Positions 1 through 13,400 of a stretch of DNA of 64,000 bases are shown here, in pieces. This DNA is from Ichthyophonus hoferi (taxonomy: Eukaryota > Opisthokonta > Ichthyosporea > Ichthyophonida > Ichthyophonidae): the NCBI GenBank assembly GCA_002751075.1, contig NAOQ01000151.1:17294-81293 (forward strand), written 5' to 3'. Position 1 is the first letter of the stretch; each line of letters begins with the position of its first letter. The translations under genes were made by a program, and so were the position numbers. The notes under the pieces were generated by a model. It had not been told where the DNA came from, did no database searches, and saw only the letters and a list, made by a program, of their open reading frames with translations.

Positions 1-61
1 ATGTATTTACATACATGCATATATATATATGGGCGAATGGGAGAGGGAACAGGCTATCTAC

Positions 62-2095
62 CTCCATGAGGATATGGCTGGTAATGAAGGTCATAGGCCT
101 GTGACGGAAGAACCATTTGCACATACTGGGTAGTGTCACCTACCCCCACACCTCATAAGAAAGCTCCATTCCATTACCATATAATGACTAATTACACTAA
201 TTACACTAATTGCTAATTAACCCTTGCTATAGACCTAATATGGGATAATCTAAGATTATTTTAATAGGGAAATAAGTAGAGTAAGAATATATGAAATTGT
301 ATATAGCATGGGCCAGTCTGGAACATAATGATGATGGCATGAATATATAAAGAAATGCCCACATATGCCAGTAAAGTAATACATATAGGTCGTCTAGAGG
401 GATACACTAGTATTAGGAAGAAGAGAATATAAGTAAAGAAATGTCGAAGAGTGCACACAGGTACATAAGAAAGGTGAAATCCACCAATAAATATGATGTT
501 ATGCCCGGACCACTAAAATCTTACCAGTGTCGAATTGCCTTTTATGTTGTTGGCCCAGTCCATGCCATTGGCTGCTGGGTGGGCTGGTTGGCCTCCTTAA
601 TATATGTTGGTTTAAAGTTGCGTGCTGTTCAATCCATTTCTCTTCACTCACTGCTTTCCCTGGTGGAGTATGGTGGCCCACCCCTCGACCCATCACAGGG
701 CCCGCTGAAAGAGGCCCTGAAGATACAGCCAGTGGATTGATGGCCATTCCTCCTCCTCCTGCAGAGTGCTTTCGGTTACCAGCGACGTTATACTGCCAGT
801 TCTCCAATGGGGTGACAGTTCTAGAAAATGATTTTCCCTTCTCTACCTCTCCCGCGCTACTATGACGTTTAGGCCGTAAACCTTGGAAGGGGTGTTTGAG
901 TCGTATATGATTACGTAAGGCACTGGAGGAGAGGGGGGAAGAAGAAGGGATAGGAAAGGGATCAATACAGTAAATGAGGTTCAAATATAGACTAGAAGAA
1001 TGCTTAGACTGGTAGGGTTATAAAAGATTTTGGGGCCAAACAGAAAACAGTAACAACCGTATTATATATATAGTTTTATGTTATAGAATGTATCTTGGTT
1101 TTTTAGTACCCAATCTCATATAGTATGACTATATTATTTTACATAGTTTGAGATTCTATATCTAAGGTATATAGTGTAATATCTAACTAATGCTAGTTGG
1201 AAATTATACCAAGGTAGACTTTCATAGGCCTATGTAATGACATTCCGACGTATTTAAACTTACTCCCGTTTAATAATTTGAGCTATAGGTTATTTGTGAC
1301 TGTATTCATTATCCTATACAAATGCATTGCCTTTATTTCCGCATAGAATTGTCCCTTAGTATCTGTAGCCATTACCTAGTGAGTCCGTTATCCAATATCA
1401 AATACCCTCACTATCTCTTACTGATATCATATAAGACAAATATGATGGCATTACCTATCAGTTGTTTAAGGCTGTTTAAAACTGCTTCATATTGATTGAA
1501 CGTGAATATTAGATCATATGTAAGATGAGATGATAGACCGGGGGGAGGGGGAAGCATAGAGTGGCTAGGGCACACAAAGAGGACTGTGGAGTCTATTGGA
1601 TATAAAGATACTGAATAGTATCTAACTGGTTTATATGCATTGTGCCGTATTACCATATAATTATAAAGGAATATAATGAGATATCTATATCACAAACAGA
1701 TAGTAAGATAGGTAGGTGGGTGTGGATGATAGTGTAGGGAGAGAGGATAGTATCGTGTGAGATGGCCAAGGCTTTGGGATAAGTGTAGACTACTCTCTAA
1801 AGCATAATCAAGGTATTGACGGTAGTGTATAACATGAAACTGGCTATAACTGGTATATATACAAAGACAGCATATCTCCATGCCTTCTACTATCTCTTAT
1901 AAACTATATAGTCCTACCCTCTCTACTATAGATTATAGATTATAGTCTGCCACAAAGCACAGCGGCCAACCTTTCTGAAGAGTAAAACCGCCCACAGGCA
2001 GGCCGTGGGCATCGAAGATTTCTTAGACGGCCCTTGGCGTCTAATATTCCTACGGTTTCACTTGGTACAGCTTTATCCTCTACGCCATCCGTCAT
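62..2095 (-). CDS. C2H2 zinc-finger protein, 5' part (three exons, runs off left edge)
   Basis: I do not recognise the family. Three exons join in phase on the minus strand: 2095-1971, 922-525 and 139-62, about 200 residues. The ATG at 2095 starts MTDGVEDKAV. The first junction (phase 2) rebuilds one classical zinc finger: exon 1 gives CPRPACGRFYSSE and exon 2 completes it with SALRNHIRLKH, so the pattern is C-x4-C-x12-H-x4-H at about residues 29-52. The rest is polar, rich in Gly, Pro, His and Gln, with basic patches, and exon 3 reads TQYVQMVLPSQAYDLHYQ. Donors and acceptors are ordinary GT-AG, and exon 3 ends at a GT donor at 61, so the gene continues outside the window. A nuclear, nucleic-acid-binding role is inferred from the single finger only. 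It lies head-to-head with NOM1, 2.4 kb apart. Confidence 0.7.
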
Positions 2096-4467
2096 GTTGT
2101 TTATAAACAAATGGAGGAGGGCTGGTGTGCTGTGGTGTATATATAAAGGGAGTGTGATCAACATTGCTTACTATACACCCTTTTCAAAAGAGCAATAAGG
2201 TTTGGCCCGTGATAGTATGGCTATGTCATTTTAGGAGGAATGAAAAAATGGATACTTAGAAATATGTTACGTTTTTTTAAAAATAAAAATAAAAATTCCT
2301 TAAAACCAAAAGCATATTGTGACAAACTCATATCTCTTTATTGTGCCGGTTTTTCTTGAAAATGTTTCTATCAGCTTCTGCAATTTTTCCCAGCCTTTTC
2401 CCAAGCGGGCTTTAAAATGTTTTATTTGGTAATATGCAAAATTGCAAAGGAACAACAGAGTGCTTTTTAAAAATTTAACTTAATCCACCAGATATCAATC
2501 AGCGCGGTTAGTTGAATGGATCAAATATAGTGATGTGATATTGGAGAGGCAATGCACAAAAGCAACCTTTTCCGTACGGTTAAATGACAATTACTCTGAT
2601 ATATAGTTTCAAATGAATGATGATACTAAATTTATTGCGCAGACCGTCCACGAGGTCCTACTATAGAGCCTTTGTTTATTAAGATACTTACATACATACC
2701 CATAGAGGATAATAATCTATTAGGAATCGGTGTGTCCATCATCAGGCTAGCCAACCAAGATGTGTTATCGGTATACGACGTGCCTATTGGTCCACGACGA
2801 GGTACTTAACTAAGGGGTAGGAAAATATGTACACTTTTTAGGTTAGTGAAAAATAGTGCAAAAAATCAAAGTATAATCTGAGACTGTTAATGACTATATT
2901 TAATAAATTCTGTTTTAAAAAACGGTGCAATTTTTATTTAATCACTAATTATTCATCTATTAGGCTTTCTTTTTCTAAAGATTTGTTTTTTTTTAAAAAT
3001 GCAATTATAATACAATCACATACTTCCAGCCGCATGTACGATTAACCTCATACCAAAGCCCAGAGGGTTTAATTGGGAGGGGGTGCAGGATTATATTATT
3101 AATTAGTTATGACAATGTTTCCCTTTGAGCATTTTTTTTTTTGCCTGACCTTAGTTTATTTTAATTTATTTTAATTTTAATATGAAAGTTTGGTTTTTAC
3201 ATTAAACTGTAGTTATACGAAATGTATTATTTTAGCATAAAATTCCCATTCCCATTCCTACATAACAGAAGATGGGCAAATGACAGCAATGATTGGTCCG
3301 GTGAAATGGCTCAGTAATAAATAATAAAATATAAAATATATCTCGCTACATTCTAGGCACGTGAGATATCCTGGGGGTGGTTTTCGATTGGTACTTATAA
3401 ACGCTATCAGATCTAAGCCATTCATAGCCTCTAAAAGTATTGCCAAGACTAAAGGAAAATTTTATTTGTTATACTAAGAAATTAATGTATTTTTCACTAA
3501 GAGGACTTTATTACAAAAAAATGTATAGGAATGAATATTATAAAGTGAAGGCTAGTATAATATTACTTGATAAAAATTTGTCTATAGATGGAAAGTCATC
3601 AACTGATAAAATTAAGATGTGGACTAGTGCCTGCATTTTTGTATTTTGTGTGGAATAAGAAAAATAGAGAAACGCGAGGTAGGAGGTAAATAAAGAATAG
3701 CACATAAAAAAAAAAAAGAAATGAAAGTAATTAAAAAGCAGTTTGATCATGGGATATACGGTGACATATATTTTATTTTGAAAGAGTGAATAAATAAGCG
3801 CCAACTTGGATGGCCAGCACGAAAAGTTTAAGTGCATGACAGATAAATAAAAATATATTTCTACTATATCCGTCAGTATTTAAAATACCTTTATTCACTT
3901 AAAAAATTTATTTGTAAAAAAAAGCAAGGTTCAGATATATCTTATAATTGAAATACTGTCCGTATTTTGTAAAAATAAAGAAAATTTAACAAATACATAA
4001 CATTTTCCAAATTGACTCTTTGCGTGACTTTTGTAAACCATGCGTGACATCTTGTCACCCAATCCTATGCCATTATCTGTAGTATTACCTAGATCCGATC
4101 TGAGAAAAGTATATGGTTTCCCATCCTAATAGCAACAGGCCATACACAAATACATATATACATGTATATAACTAAAGATGTATAGGGCTCAAAAAAACAA
4201 AACACAAACCAGACGCATATACATAAACTGTACCTCTATCTATATAATATATTCTCGTGCTAAACCCTGCTACTATGTATTACCAATACCAAGGCAGATT
4301 TAGGGTTATAAATAAAGATATCCTGGGATATCATGCCTTATACATAGAGAGGCTCACCACCACATGTATATGGTAGCTATTATTGCTAATTGCAAATATT
4401 GACTATCAGAGCTTATATATATATTGTAGCCTAAACCTCTGTAGATCTATTTAGGTTATAAGTAATA
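2096..4467. other. Intergenic, AT-rich, between divergent zinc-finger and NOM1 starts
   Basis: No convincing coding exon on either strand. A perfect 14-bp palindrome, TTGTTTATAAACAA at 2097-2110, sits just upstream of the zinc-finger ATG, and a TATA-like run TATATATAAAGGG lies near 2137-2149. From about 2240 to 4020 the DNA is very AT-rich, with poly-A/T runs; short ORFs there look random. Confidence 0.6.
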
Positions 4468-7400
4468 ATGCGGGGTCCTAGCCAGAGGAAAGGGCCTAAG
4501 CTCCCTGCCTCTCTCTTGGAGGGTGGAGGATCTAGTTCTACAACTACAAGTAAGAGAATGAGAAGACAATACTAGCTAAATCTTAGGAAATAATCCTGTA
4601 TACTTCACTGTGTAACTCATACATGCTTCCCTAGAAGTATTGACTTGTATGTTTTTATGAATGTCCTAATACCATGTAAGAATCCGTTGGAATATTTTAT
4701 AATATACTTAGCACCTAGTTATTTTCTTTGCGTTGTTGCAAGTATTTCATACTATTTCCCTATGTTTTGTGCTCTTTGTCTTTCTCATACACACATCTCT
4801 CTCTCCGTATGGTGTATAGATCGAAGTGATTGGGTTGTAAAGGCGACTTCACGAAAAGAGCAACGCAGAAATAAAAAGGAGGAAAAGAAGAGGAAGGTGC
4901 AGGAATGGCATAAGAACCATAAGGTGGGCCTGAGTCTAGAGCATTATTCTGTCTTCATGATGTGTTGTTCTCAACCTTCCTCTACAACCCCCAACCTTCT
5001 TCTTTTTTCTCTGGTCTTAATCTCGTTTTCTTTTTGTATTACTTTCTTTTATTGTATAGCTTACCTTACTATGTGTAAAATGTACCATACACCCTCCGCC
5101 GCCACCCGGCAGACCCATCATATGTACTGACACCTATATCTCTACAAGATACAAGTAGGCCCATTTGTCTATGAAAATGGTTTTGGAAGACCATTCTGAC
5201 TGACTATTTTTAGGTGGGAAGAGCAGAGAAGGCGGCAGCCAGGAAGCGTGAACACGAGGGCGGAGATGGGGGGCCACCACTGAAAAGAGCTCACATCCAG
5301 GTAGATTACTATAGCTAAAGCTGAAAGTGGGGTGCTTGTGGCATGATTAGGTCTAGATAGGGTTGGGTGTATGGTAGAGGGGGCAGGATGTATACCTAGA
5401 TGTGGACCAAGTTGGCCGTTGTGTTTTTGACAGATCGTCACATATGTTTTTGACATGGTGTGGAGGTACCGGCCAGGATGGTTTGCATGTTTGGTGTATG
5501 TTAAGGATATCCTATAGGGAAGGAGGGCATAGATCAAAGGAAGCATAGCCTGCAGGGTGTAACCTGACATTTCCTTTTTCTTCTAGGCCAGTCCTGCTGC
5601 ACATCCTTCTACAGATGTCCACCCATCCATCCTGAAGAAGTATGGAGATATATACGAACATGATAGTCATATATACATATTTCCTACATGCATATTTATC
5701 CACTTATGACTATGAAGATATGGATATTGGCCTATAGTTCTGGGCACATACAAACACTTTCATGGATGCAAATGCATACTTATGCTTTCTCTTCTTATTT
5801 CTTTTTATGCTTGTATCTTTCTTTTTACTTTCCGTTTTTGCCTCTGGGAAAGACCAATATTAGATATTGGCAAGAGAGGGAGTGAGGGGTTGGGAGAATA
5901 AGCACAATTAGTAGCAGGATGATAATAACCAGTGCCCTCTGCATTGTCCCTTTTATCACACCAATCATTAAAGGGCTTCCTCCAAATCTCCCAAGGCAAA
6001 GAAAGCTACCGACAAACACCAATCAGTGACGGGTGCAGATAAACCCCGCAAAAAGGTGGCCTTCAAGGAAACAGATGAAGGTGGGATAGTAGGGGGTATA
6101 GTAGGTAGTAGGGGGTATAGTAGGTAGTAGGGGGTATAGTAGGTAGTAGGGGGTATAGTAGGTAGTAGGGGGTATAGTAGGTAGTAGGGATGGTTGGATG
6201 AGGGCCTGATGAAAGGACCCATGTCATTGGGAGAGAGTAATAAGTATTTCAACTAACGTTCATGACTTAACAGCGAATGAGGACGCCACTGAGAACAGAC
6301 CCAGTAAAAAGAATACTAAGATGACGACAGGATCTGCTAAAAAGATGTACACTGGTGGAAAGCCAACCCACAATCAAAATTTCTTTAAGCTATTGGAGGA
6401 GAAAGGTCTTCTGGGTGGTGACACCACGTATGTGAGCACTGCTTTCCAAGCCCTCCTAGCATAGGCTACAAATACGTCATTAATTGCATGTGTAGATGTA
6501 TATAGATGTGCATACATGGATACGTATACGTCATATAATATCCTCAGCATTGTATATCAGCCATCCTTTCTATCTTCCTTCCCTCTTAGATGTATGTTTT
6601 TATTTAGGTCTATCCCATTAGTGCCCTCTTGCAAACTGTACCCGTTTAAAGAATTGATATGATTGATTGGTCTTCGGAATATTTTTTATTTTTACTACAT
6701 CTCCAATGCGAGAATTTTGTTTCTATTGCGATTGTCCTACTATATATAGCTATACATATATACTCTATAGTATCTTGACCATGTTTTCTTGGGGGAAATC
6801 ACGTGCTTGTCTCCAATCAATACTACCTACCCCTGTGGTCTAACCTAAAATGGTTATTAGGGTCCAACCGAAATTTCTATCTCTGGTTTCTCGCATAATA
6901 ATTTACCAATAGAATATGGCAGTAATTATAAATGTATATAGTAGCAGAATAGCATCAACCAAGTTCCACGTATTTGTAAGTTAATAGCATGATAGCCTCT
7001 CTCCATTGGGTGGTCATATGCAAGGACGTATATATATATATGTGTGTGTTTATGATAAAGGTGGGACCTATGGGGGTATTGGAAGACTGCCCTGTGAAGC
7101 CTTCATTAACCCTAGCTCCATTGGGATGATTGGCTGGATATCAGGGCCACTGAGGACGAAGATGACCGGATAATTCGCGAGATGTCAAAGAAACTTGGTC
7201 TTAAGAAGGGCAAGAAGCTTCCTGCCAACTTCAAAGAGGATGGACTAGCATGTATGTACACGTCACTATATCTATCTTATGCACTTTGGCCTGGGCCTAT
7301 TGCTATCCATCCCCCCCACCACTATGACTTTGTGTATGTATATGTATTAATTTATATACCTATAGTTATATGTATATATCTATATGTGTGTATTGTTGCA

Positions 7401-10400
7401 AAGTACACCCAGAAATGCTATCGTGCCCACTAATACTTCTACTGAGCTAGACTTTTATTAAGCTTTCTTCACTCCACCATGCGGATAGGTTTAAAGTCAC
7501 TTACTGATGTGTGCTGTTCTGTGTATCTCCCAGATATTCTATATGGCAGTGATGAAGAAGATCATATATTGGATGAGGAGGATGTGGGCTTAGCACCATC
7601 AGGAAAGGGAAAGGGAGGGGTTAAGGAGGTGGAAGGAGAAGAGGGAGAGGATGTGGATGAAGATGAGGATGTGGATGACTTTTTAGATTCGTTTGGCCAA
7701 GAAGAGATGGAGGAGGGAGAGGAAGGAGACAATGTAGATGGGGGAGAGGAAGATGAGGAGGTGGAGGAGGGAGAGGAAGATGAGGAAGATGAGGAAGTGG
7801 AGGAGGGAGAGGAAGATGATGAGGTGGAGGAGGGAGAGGAAGATGATGAAGGAGATAGTATGGAGGAGAGAGAGGAAGATGATGAAATGGAGGAGGGAGA
7901 GGAAGGAGATAGTATGGAGGAGGGAGAGGAAGATGAGGTGGAGGTGGAAGAGGCACCGAAGGTTGAGAGCTCTGCACCAGGTTAGTCTTTCATTGGCTGT
8001 TTAAACATTATCTTGTTACATACGACCCTGGCCTATCGTCCTTATCAATGTACTATGCTATGCCATTCTTTCTTGTTGTTCCATTTACTCTGTTCATATG
8101 AGGGCTATTCTGATCAGGTTCTATCCTATAACTTCTCTTTCATTCACACACCTTTCTTTACCTATGCGGTACCTGCCAGACGCCTACATCATTATCTACT
8201 GTTATACATGCCTCTACTCACGCTGACCTATCCTCAGAGGGCAAGTACGTGCCCCCCCACCTCCGCAAGGCCCTGGGTGGAGATGAGGCTCTGCGGAGGC
8301 GAGTGAAAGGACAAATGAACAAGTTGAACGAAGCTACATTTGTGTCTGTTGTGGGTGAAATTGAAGGGCTTTACATGACCCATAGTAGAAATGGTGAGTG
8401 TATGTATATGTGTAATGGAGAGCAGAGTGGACTTAGTCAGTTATTGATTGACAACTACTACACATGTTCCTGTAGTATTGACAACTACTACACATGTTCC
8501 TGTGTTCCTGTAGTATTGTCTTTGATCTCTGTTCCTTTCACCTGCCCCTCCCTGTACCTACTACCTTAGGAGGAGATATGGGTCCTCCTACTATATTCCG
8601 CTAACAGGCCTGGTCTCCTTCTCCCTCCCTCCTTCACCTTCCCCTACACCCTCATGCAGCTGTCAACGAGACTATAACTGACCTGGTTTTGGAACTTTTA
8701 CTGGCGGAGAGCCGTCAGATGGACCGACTGACCCTTCTCTACTCAGGCCTTCTAACTGCATTACATAACATTATAGGCATGGAAGTAGGTAGGTGGCAGC
8801 ATCCACCCTCTCCCTGCTTACCTAGGTATACACTATGTTCTTCTGCATACCAATGAAGGACATTCACACAGCAGGCCCAAGACTTGTCCTATAGGATTAT
8901 ATATATCATCTACTACCTACTAGCTTATATTCACACCTGTCCCCGTCACAGGTGCGTACTTTCTGCAGACAGTAACAGAAAAGTTTGAAAAGTTCTACAA
9001 TGGTATGTCGGGTCCGGAGGACAAGCGGTGCAGCAATTTAATGGCAGTACTGGGCCACCTGTATAATTTCAAGGTGCGTACTTTATCCCCTGTAGATGGT
9101 CTTGCAATAGAGTGACAGTTTGTTGCTTCATCTCTCTGGGATGGGATGGTATCGTGGTGGTGGCAGCTCTTTTGATAGGGGTCTGCCCAGTCGGGAGGCT
9201 ATTCTTTGGCTCTGGATTAGTCCTGTTTGGTTTTGTTGTTAGTGTAAGTTATCGGGAGGATACGTCAACTAAGGCCAGTCCTGTGAGGTGCATTATCGTG
9301 ATCCATATACATGCTGCAGCCTAGTACCCTTCAATGATTAATGTTAGCGATGTGTTATTACTGGTCCACCAGACCATTAAGAGATGTAGCGAATCAATCA
9401 TTGGTTCTCTCCATATAAGATATCAGGGACCATATGTTTACAGGCAGCAGGATAAGACCACTGCTCACTGAAGATGGTTTAATACTAATTAGACCCAGAC
9501 CCATTTATATGCTGTTTAATATGATTGGGTACTTCTCTTTTAACTGATATTGCCTTATTGGGCATGTTCTGTCATTCTAGTGTGAATAGATAGGTCGCAT
9601 GACATGGTTAAGTTGAAAGATGATTGTTCTATATTGAATTAGGAAATATCCCGACTATAGTGGACTGTAGATCATACACAGGACCCATGCCTATCAATAT
9701 TACTTAGAGTGAATTAACTTGCTGCCGTTGTCTTTATGGCAACCACAATAACTTTTACTGTGGATTATATTATCTCATTTTCCTTTAGACATTGAAAGAA
9801 CTAATAATGCTAAGGGACTTTGGGTTTCTGTGGTCCCTTTGTGCTTAGCTCTACATAGCAAGGCTCGGCTACCTAGTCTGATATGCCCCCTGCCCCCCTC
9901 CCTCCCTGTAGGTGATTTATAGTGGTCTTATCTTTGATTATGTGCGCCGTTTTGTCCAAAGCTTTAAAGAGGCTGACGTAGAAATGCTGCTGCTATTGCT
10001 TCAGAGTAAGTTTATGTCCGTGTGTTTATTGGCACCTTTAAAAAGGTACTGGGACTTGTATTACTTGAAATTCTTCTAAGGGGTAGGTGTGGATATATAT
10101 ATTGTAAGCACTGGTTAACACAGCATGGATAATATATGTATGTGGTGTGTTGTTATGCTACTTCTATTAGTTGTTTATCTATATCCAGTGGACGGACTAT
10201 GGCTTAAAGGAAGACAATGGGTCCATCCAATCTCTACCCTATCCTATAGTATTACACAGGTGCCTATATGTGATTGGTTGTGTAAGGTATTGATCCTATA
10301 GGATCTAGGTAAGCACTAACCCTATTGGTCTCTCCATACATCTATATATATAGATGTTGGCACACAGCTTCGCAATGACGATCCCACCGCTATTAAAGAT

Positions 10401-13400
10401 ATTGTGTTGGAGGTACAGGAACAGGCCAAGGCTCACCCAGAACTGATGAAGCCGTGAGTGCAATACTAACTATCGTATAATATAGTATAGTTTAGTATGG
10501 TATGGTATGGTATAGTATAGTGCAATACTAATTATACTATGGTGTGTAGGGGTTCTCGTGGCAAGTTCATGGTGGAGACCATGACAGATGTTAAGAACAA
10601 TAAGGAGAGGAAGGGTCGCCTTGGGGGCGACGATACTAGCCATCTACTAGGCTCCCTTAAAAACCTGCTAGGGGACCTGAAGCGACAGAAAAGTATGTGG
10701 CGGTAACAGATCCCTCTCTAGATGGGTTATGTTTGCAATGGGTGTGCTGTTAAGTGTGTAAGGAAGTAAGCGGGGGGGAGAGGGAAAGTCCTTAGTCCCC
10801 CAGGCCCTCAGGCCCTCATCTAGGTGTGGGGTCACTCTCTTTTACTGTCTGTACACCCTTATTACATCCAGTATATAATGGGGAGCCTATTGGTCCAAAG
10901 GAACCAATTATCTGTTGTCATTTTCCCGTCATATCAATAAACTAACGCTAAGGTCTTTACCAGCGAGTTCTGGAGGAGAGGCTACCCTACGTGTGTCACT
11001 GAAGGACATTCTCAACGCCAAGGATAGAGGTATACTACCCTTTTCCTTCTGTATAGCCTAGAGAGCGTGGAGGTAGTCGTGGGCTGATAAAGCATATTCT
11101 TCTCGGCCTATACCTCTTTGCATACATTATTACTAGGGTTACTATGGTGTCTTCCCTCAGGCCGTGGTTGATCAAGCACAAACATAAACATTAAAATTAA
11201 TGTAAAGGCAAATGCAGATATGACATCATACAGACGTCACAATACACCTATAACTTTCTATTCGATGGGACGGCCTCTCCATTTAAAGCATGATGCGTGT
11301 TGGGAATGCACCCAATCATAATTGATGTGCAGCCGTGACTTGGTGAACCTGGGTTATAGATTGGCCAATACCTAATTATCCATTACCTACAGGTCGCTGG
11401 TGGTTGGTCGGGAGCGCCTGGAAGGGAAGAGATGAACCAATCCAGTACCGTCAAGTTAGTAGGTGGCCCTCTTATCTCTTTCCTGTCCCCCTCTCAACCC
11501 CTTATGGTGGATAGTAGTTGTGATGGCTGGCCTGTATACTGTGGCAAGTTGGAGTACACGGTTCTTGATAGGCTTATACTTGATGTTTTTCCTATGAAAG
11601 TATACGGATGGCTAGGGAGAGAACCCTGGAAGCCAGACTTGGCACAGGCGGCCTTAGAATGTAATATAGCTTTGCTATCTCTGACTCTGCCCCCTCATAG
11701 ACGATGAGCAAGTAGCTGGTAGTAAAGAGAAGGCCAAGCTGCAGGAACTAGCCAAGAAGATGCATATGAATACGGATGTTAGGAAGGCTGTGTTCTTTGT
11801 GCTTATGAGTAGTGAGGTAGGAATCACAATTTCTTTATTCATTGATCCGCTTGATCTCTAGGAATACCCTTATTAATTAAGTGTGTTATGGTTGGTCTAC
11901 CGCCTGTCAACCCATTGGCTTATGCTAACCAGCAGTGCTGATGATGGATGTATAACGTACCTTCTCTGTCGTACTCTCTGTCCTATAGGTATCTATGTAT
12001 GCGTACAGGGCCCCTCTCCTTGCTGCTCTCACGGCTGTCCTGCCATTCCCTTCCTTCTGTCCTTCCACATAGTCCTCATATATACTCCATATCTTGTACT
12101 ATGTGTTGCATTGTTTATGTCCTGTCATACCAATATCACATCCCACACAGGACTATGCAGATGCGTACGAGAAGATCCTCAGGCTGGGCTTGAAAGACAA
12201 GCAAGAGAGAGAGGTCATCAAGGTGATTATTCATTGCTGCCTTCATGAGGGGACCTTCAATCCTTACTACTGCCACCTGGCCGCTAAATTCTGCAAGTTT
12301 AATCACAACCACAAGGTACGACTGGGGTATTGAAGCCTGTTTATGTAGTTTGATGCGCTATATACAGTACATTTGCGTATAGTGGAAATGGTTTTTATTT
12401 GTTTATAAGTGAGAGCCATGGCTGAGGCTAGAAGGTTGGTACTATCCAATCCGAAAAAGGCTATGAGTGGATTCCGGTGGGGTGGGAATTGTCATGATTG
12501 GTCAAAAGATGTGATTTGACGTCATCACGTATGGTAAGCTGGGCATCGATCACTCAGACTAATGGCTATGCTTGGATGTTTGGTAATACACGTCAATCGA
12601 TTGTTCTAATCGCTTGGTCACTATTGGCTGCTATAGTTTCCCTCAAATGGCGGGCAATATGTCTCCCCGTATTGGTCAATAATACGATGAAAATGACATT
12701 GCACTAATCTTGTCTATTACAAGAAGGGCTAGTATATATAAGATTATTAAGAAATATGGAAACCAATGAGAAAGAGGGATGATAATTGACTGAATGCCCC
12801 ATTAGATCTTGACATTTCCTTGACTACGTTATACATTGGAGTGATTAAATATAAATTATTGGACTATCAAATTTCAGTCTTAGGAGTCAATACTCACATA
12901 CATATACATATACAGTTCACCCTGCAATATACCATGTGGGACCAGTTTAAAGAGCTGCCCAACATGGGAGTACGCCAGATGTTACATCTAGCTCGCTTCC
13001 TTGCCTTCCTGGTGGTGGATTTTTCGGTCTCTCTCAGTATTATCAAGGTATTGATCCCCTCCCCTTTGCCCTTTTCCTAATATAGTCACCTGCTTTTAAC
13101 TGTACATGTGCACATCAAATGAATGTAAGCTGATTGGTTAAAATTAGTTAGCTACACAGTGATCCCCAGCCACACGTCTGCCTATGTTTATTAAATTGAT
13201 GTGATAAATCTGTCATGAGGGTCCGTGTTCTGGGTAATAAATTTACAGGTACTGTTTGTACTGGAGAATGCATATGGTTCTAGTCTGATGGCTATGTCAT
13301 CATTGTAGTCTGTCCCGATTGACTCGAGTTTTTGGTGGATTATTGAGAGTCGCACATTGACACCTTTGTTTCCCTTTCTGCTTATCTATGACAGGTAGTC

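Noticed and set aside
4645-5130. 161-codon plus ORF as a separate gene
   Set aside because: Only its middle, 4820-4923, is coding (NOM1 exon 2); the flanks are intron.
7621-7977. Long minus-strand Pro/Leu ORF
   Set aside because: It is the complement of the purine-only acidic repeat in NOM1 exon 8; composition is pure low complexity.
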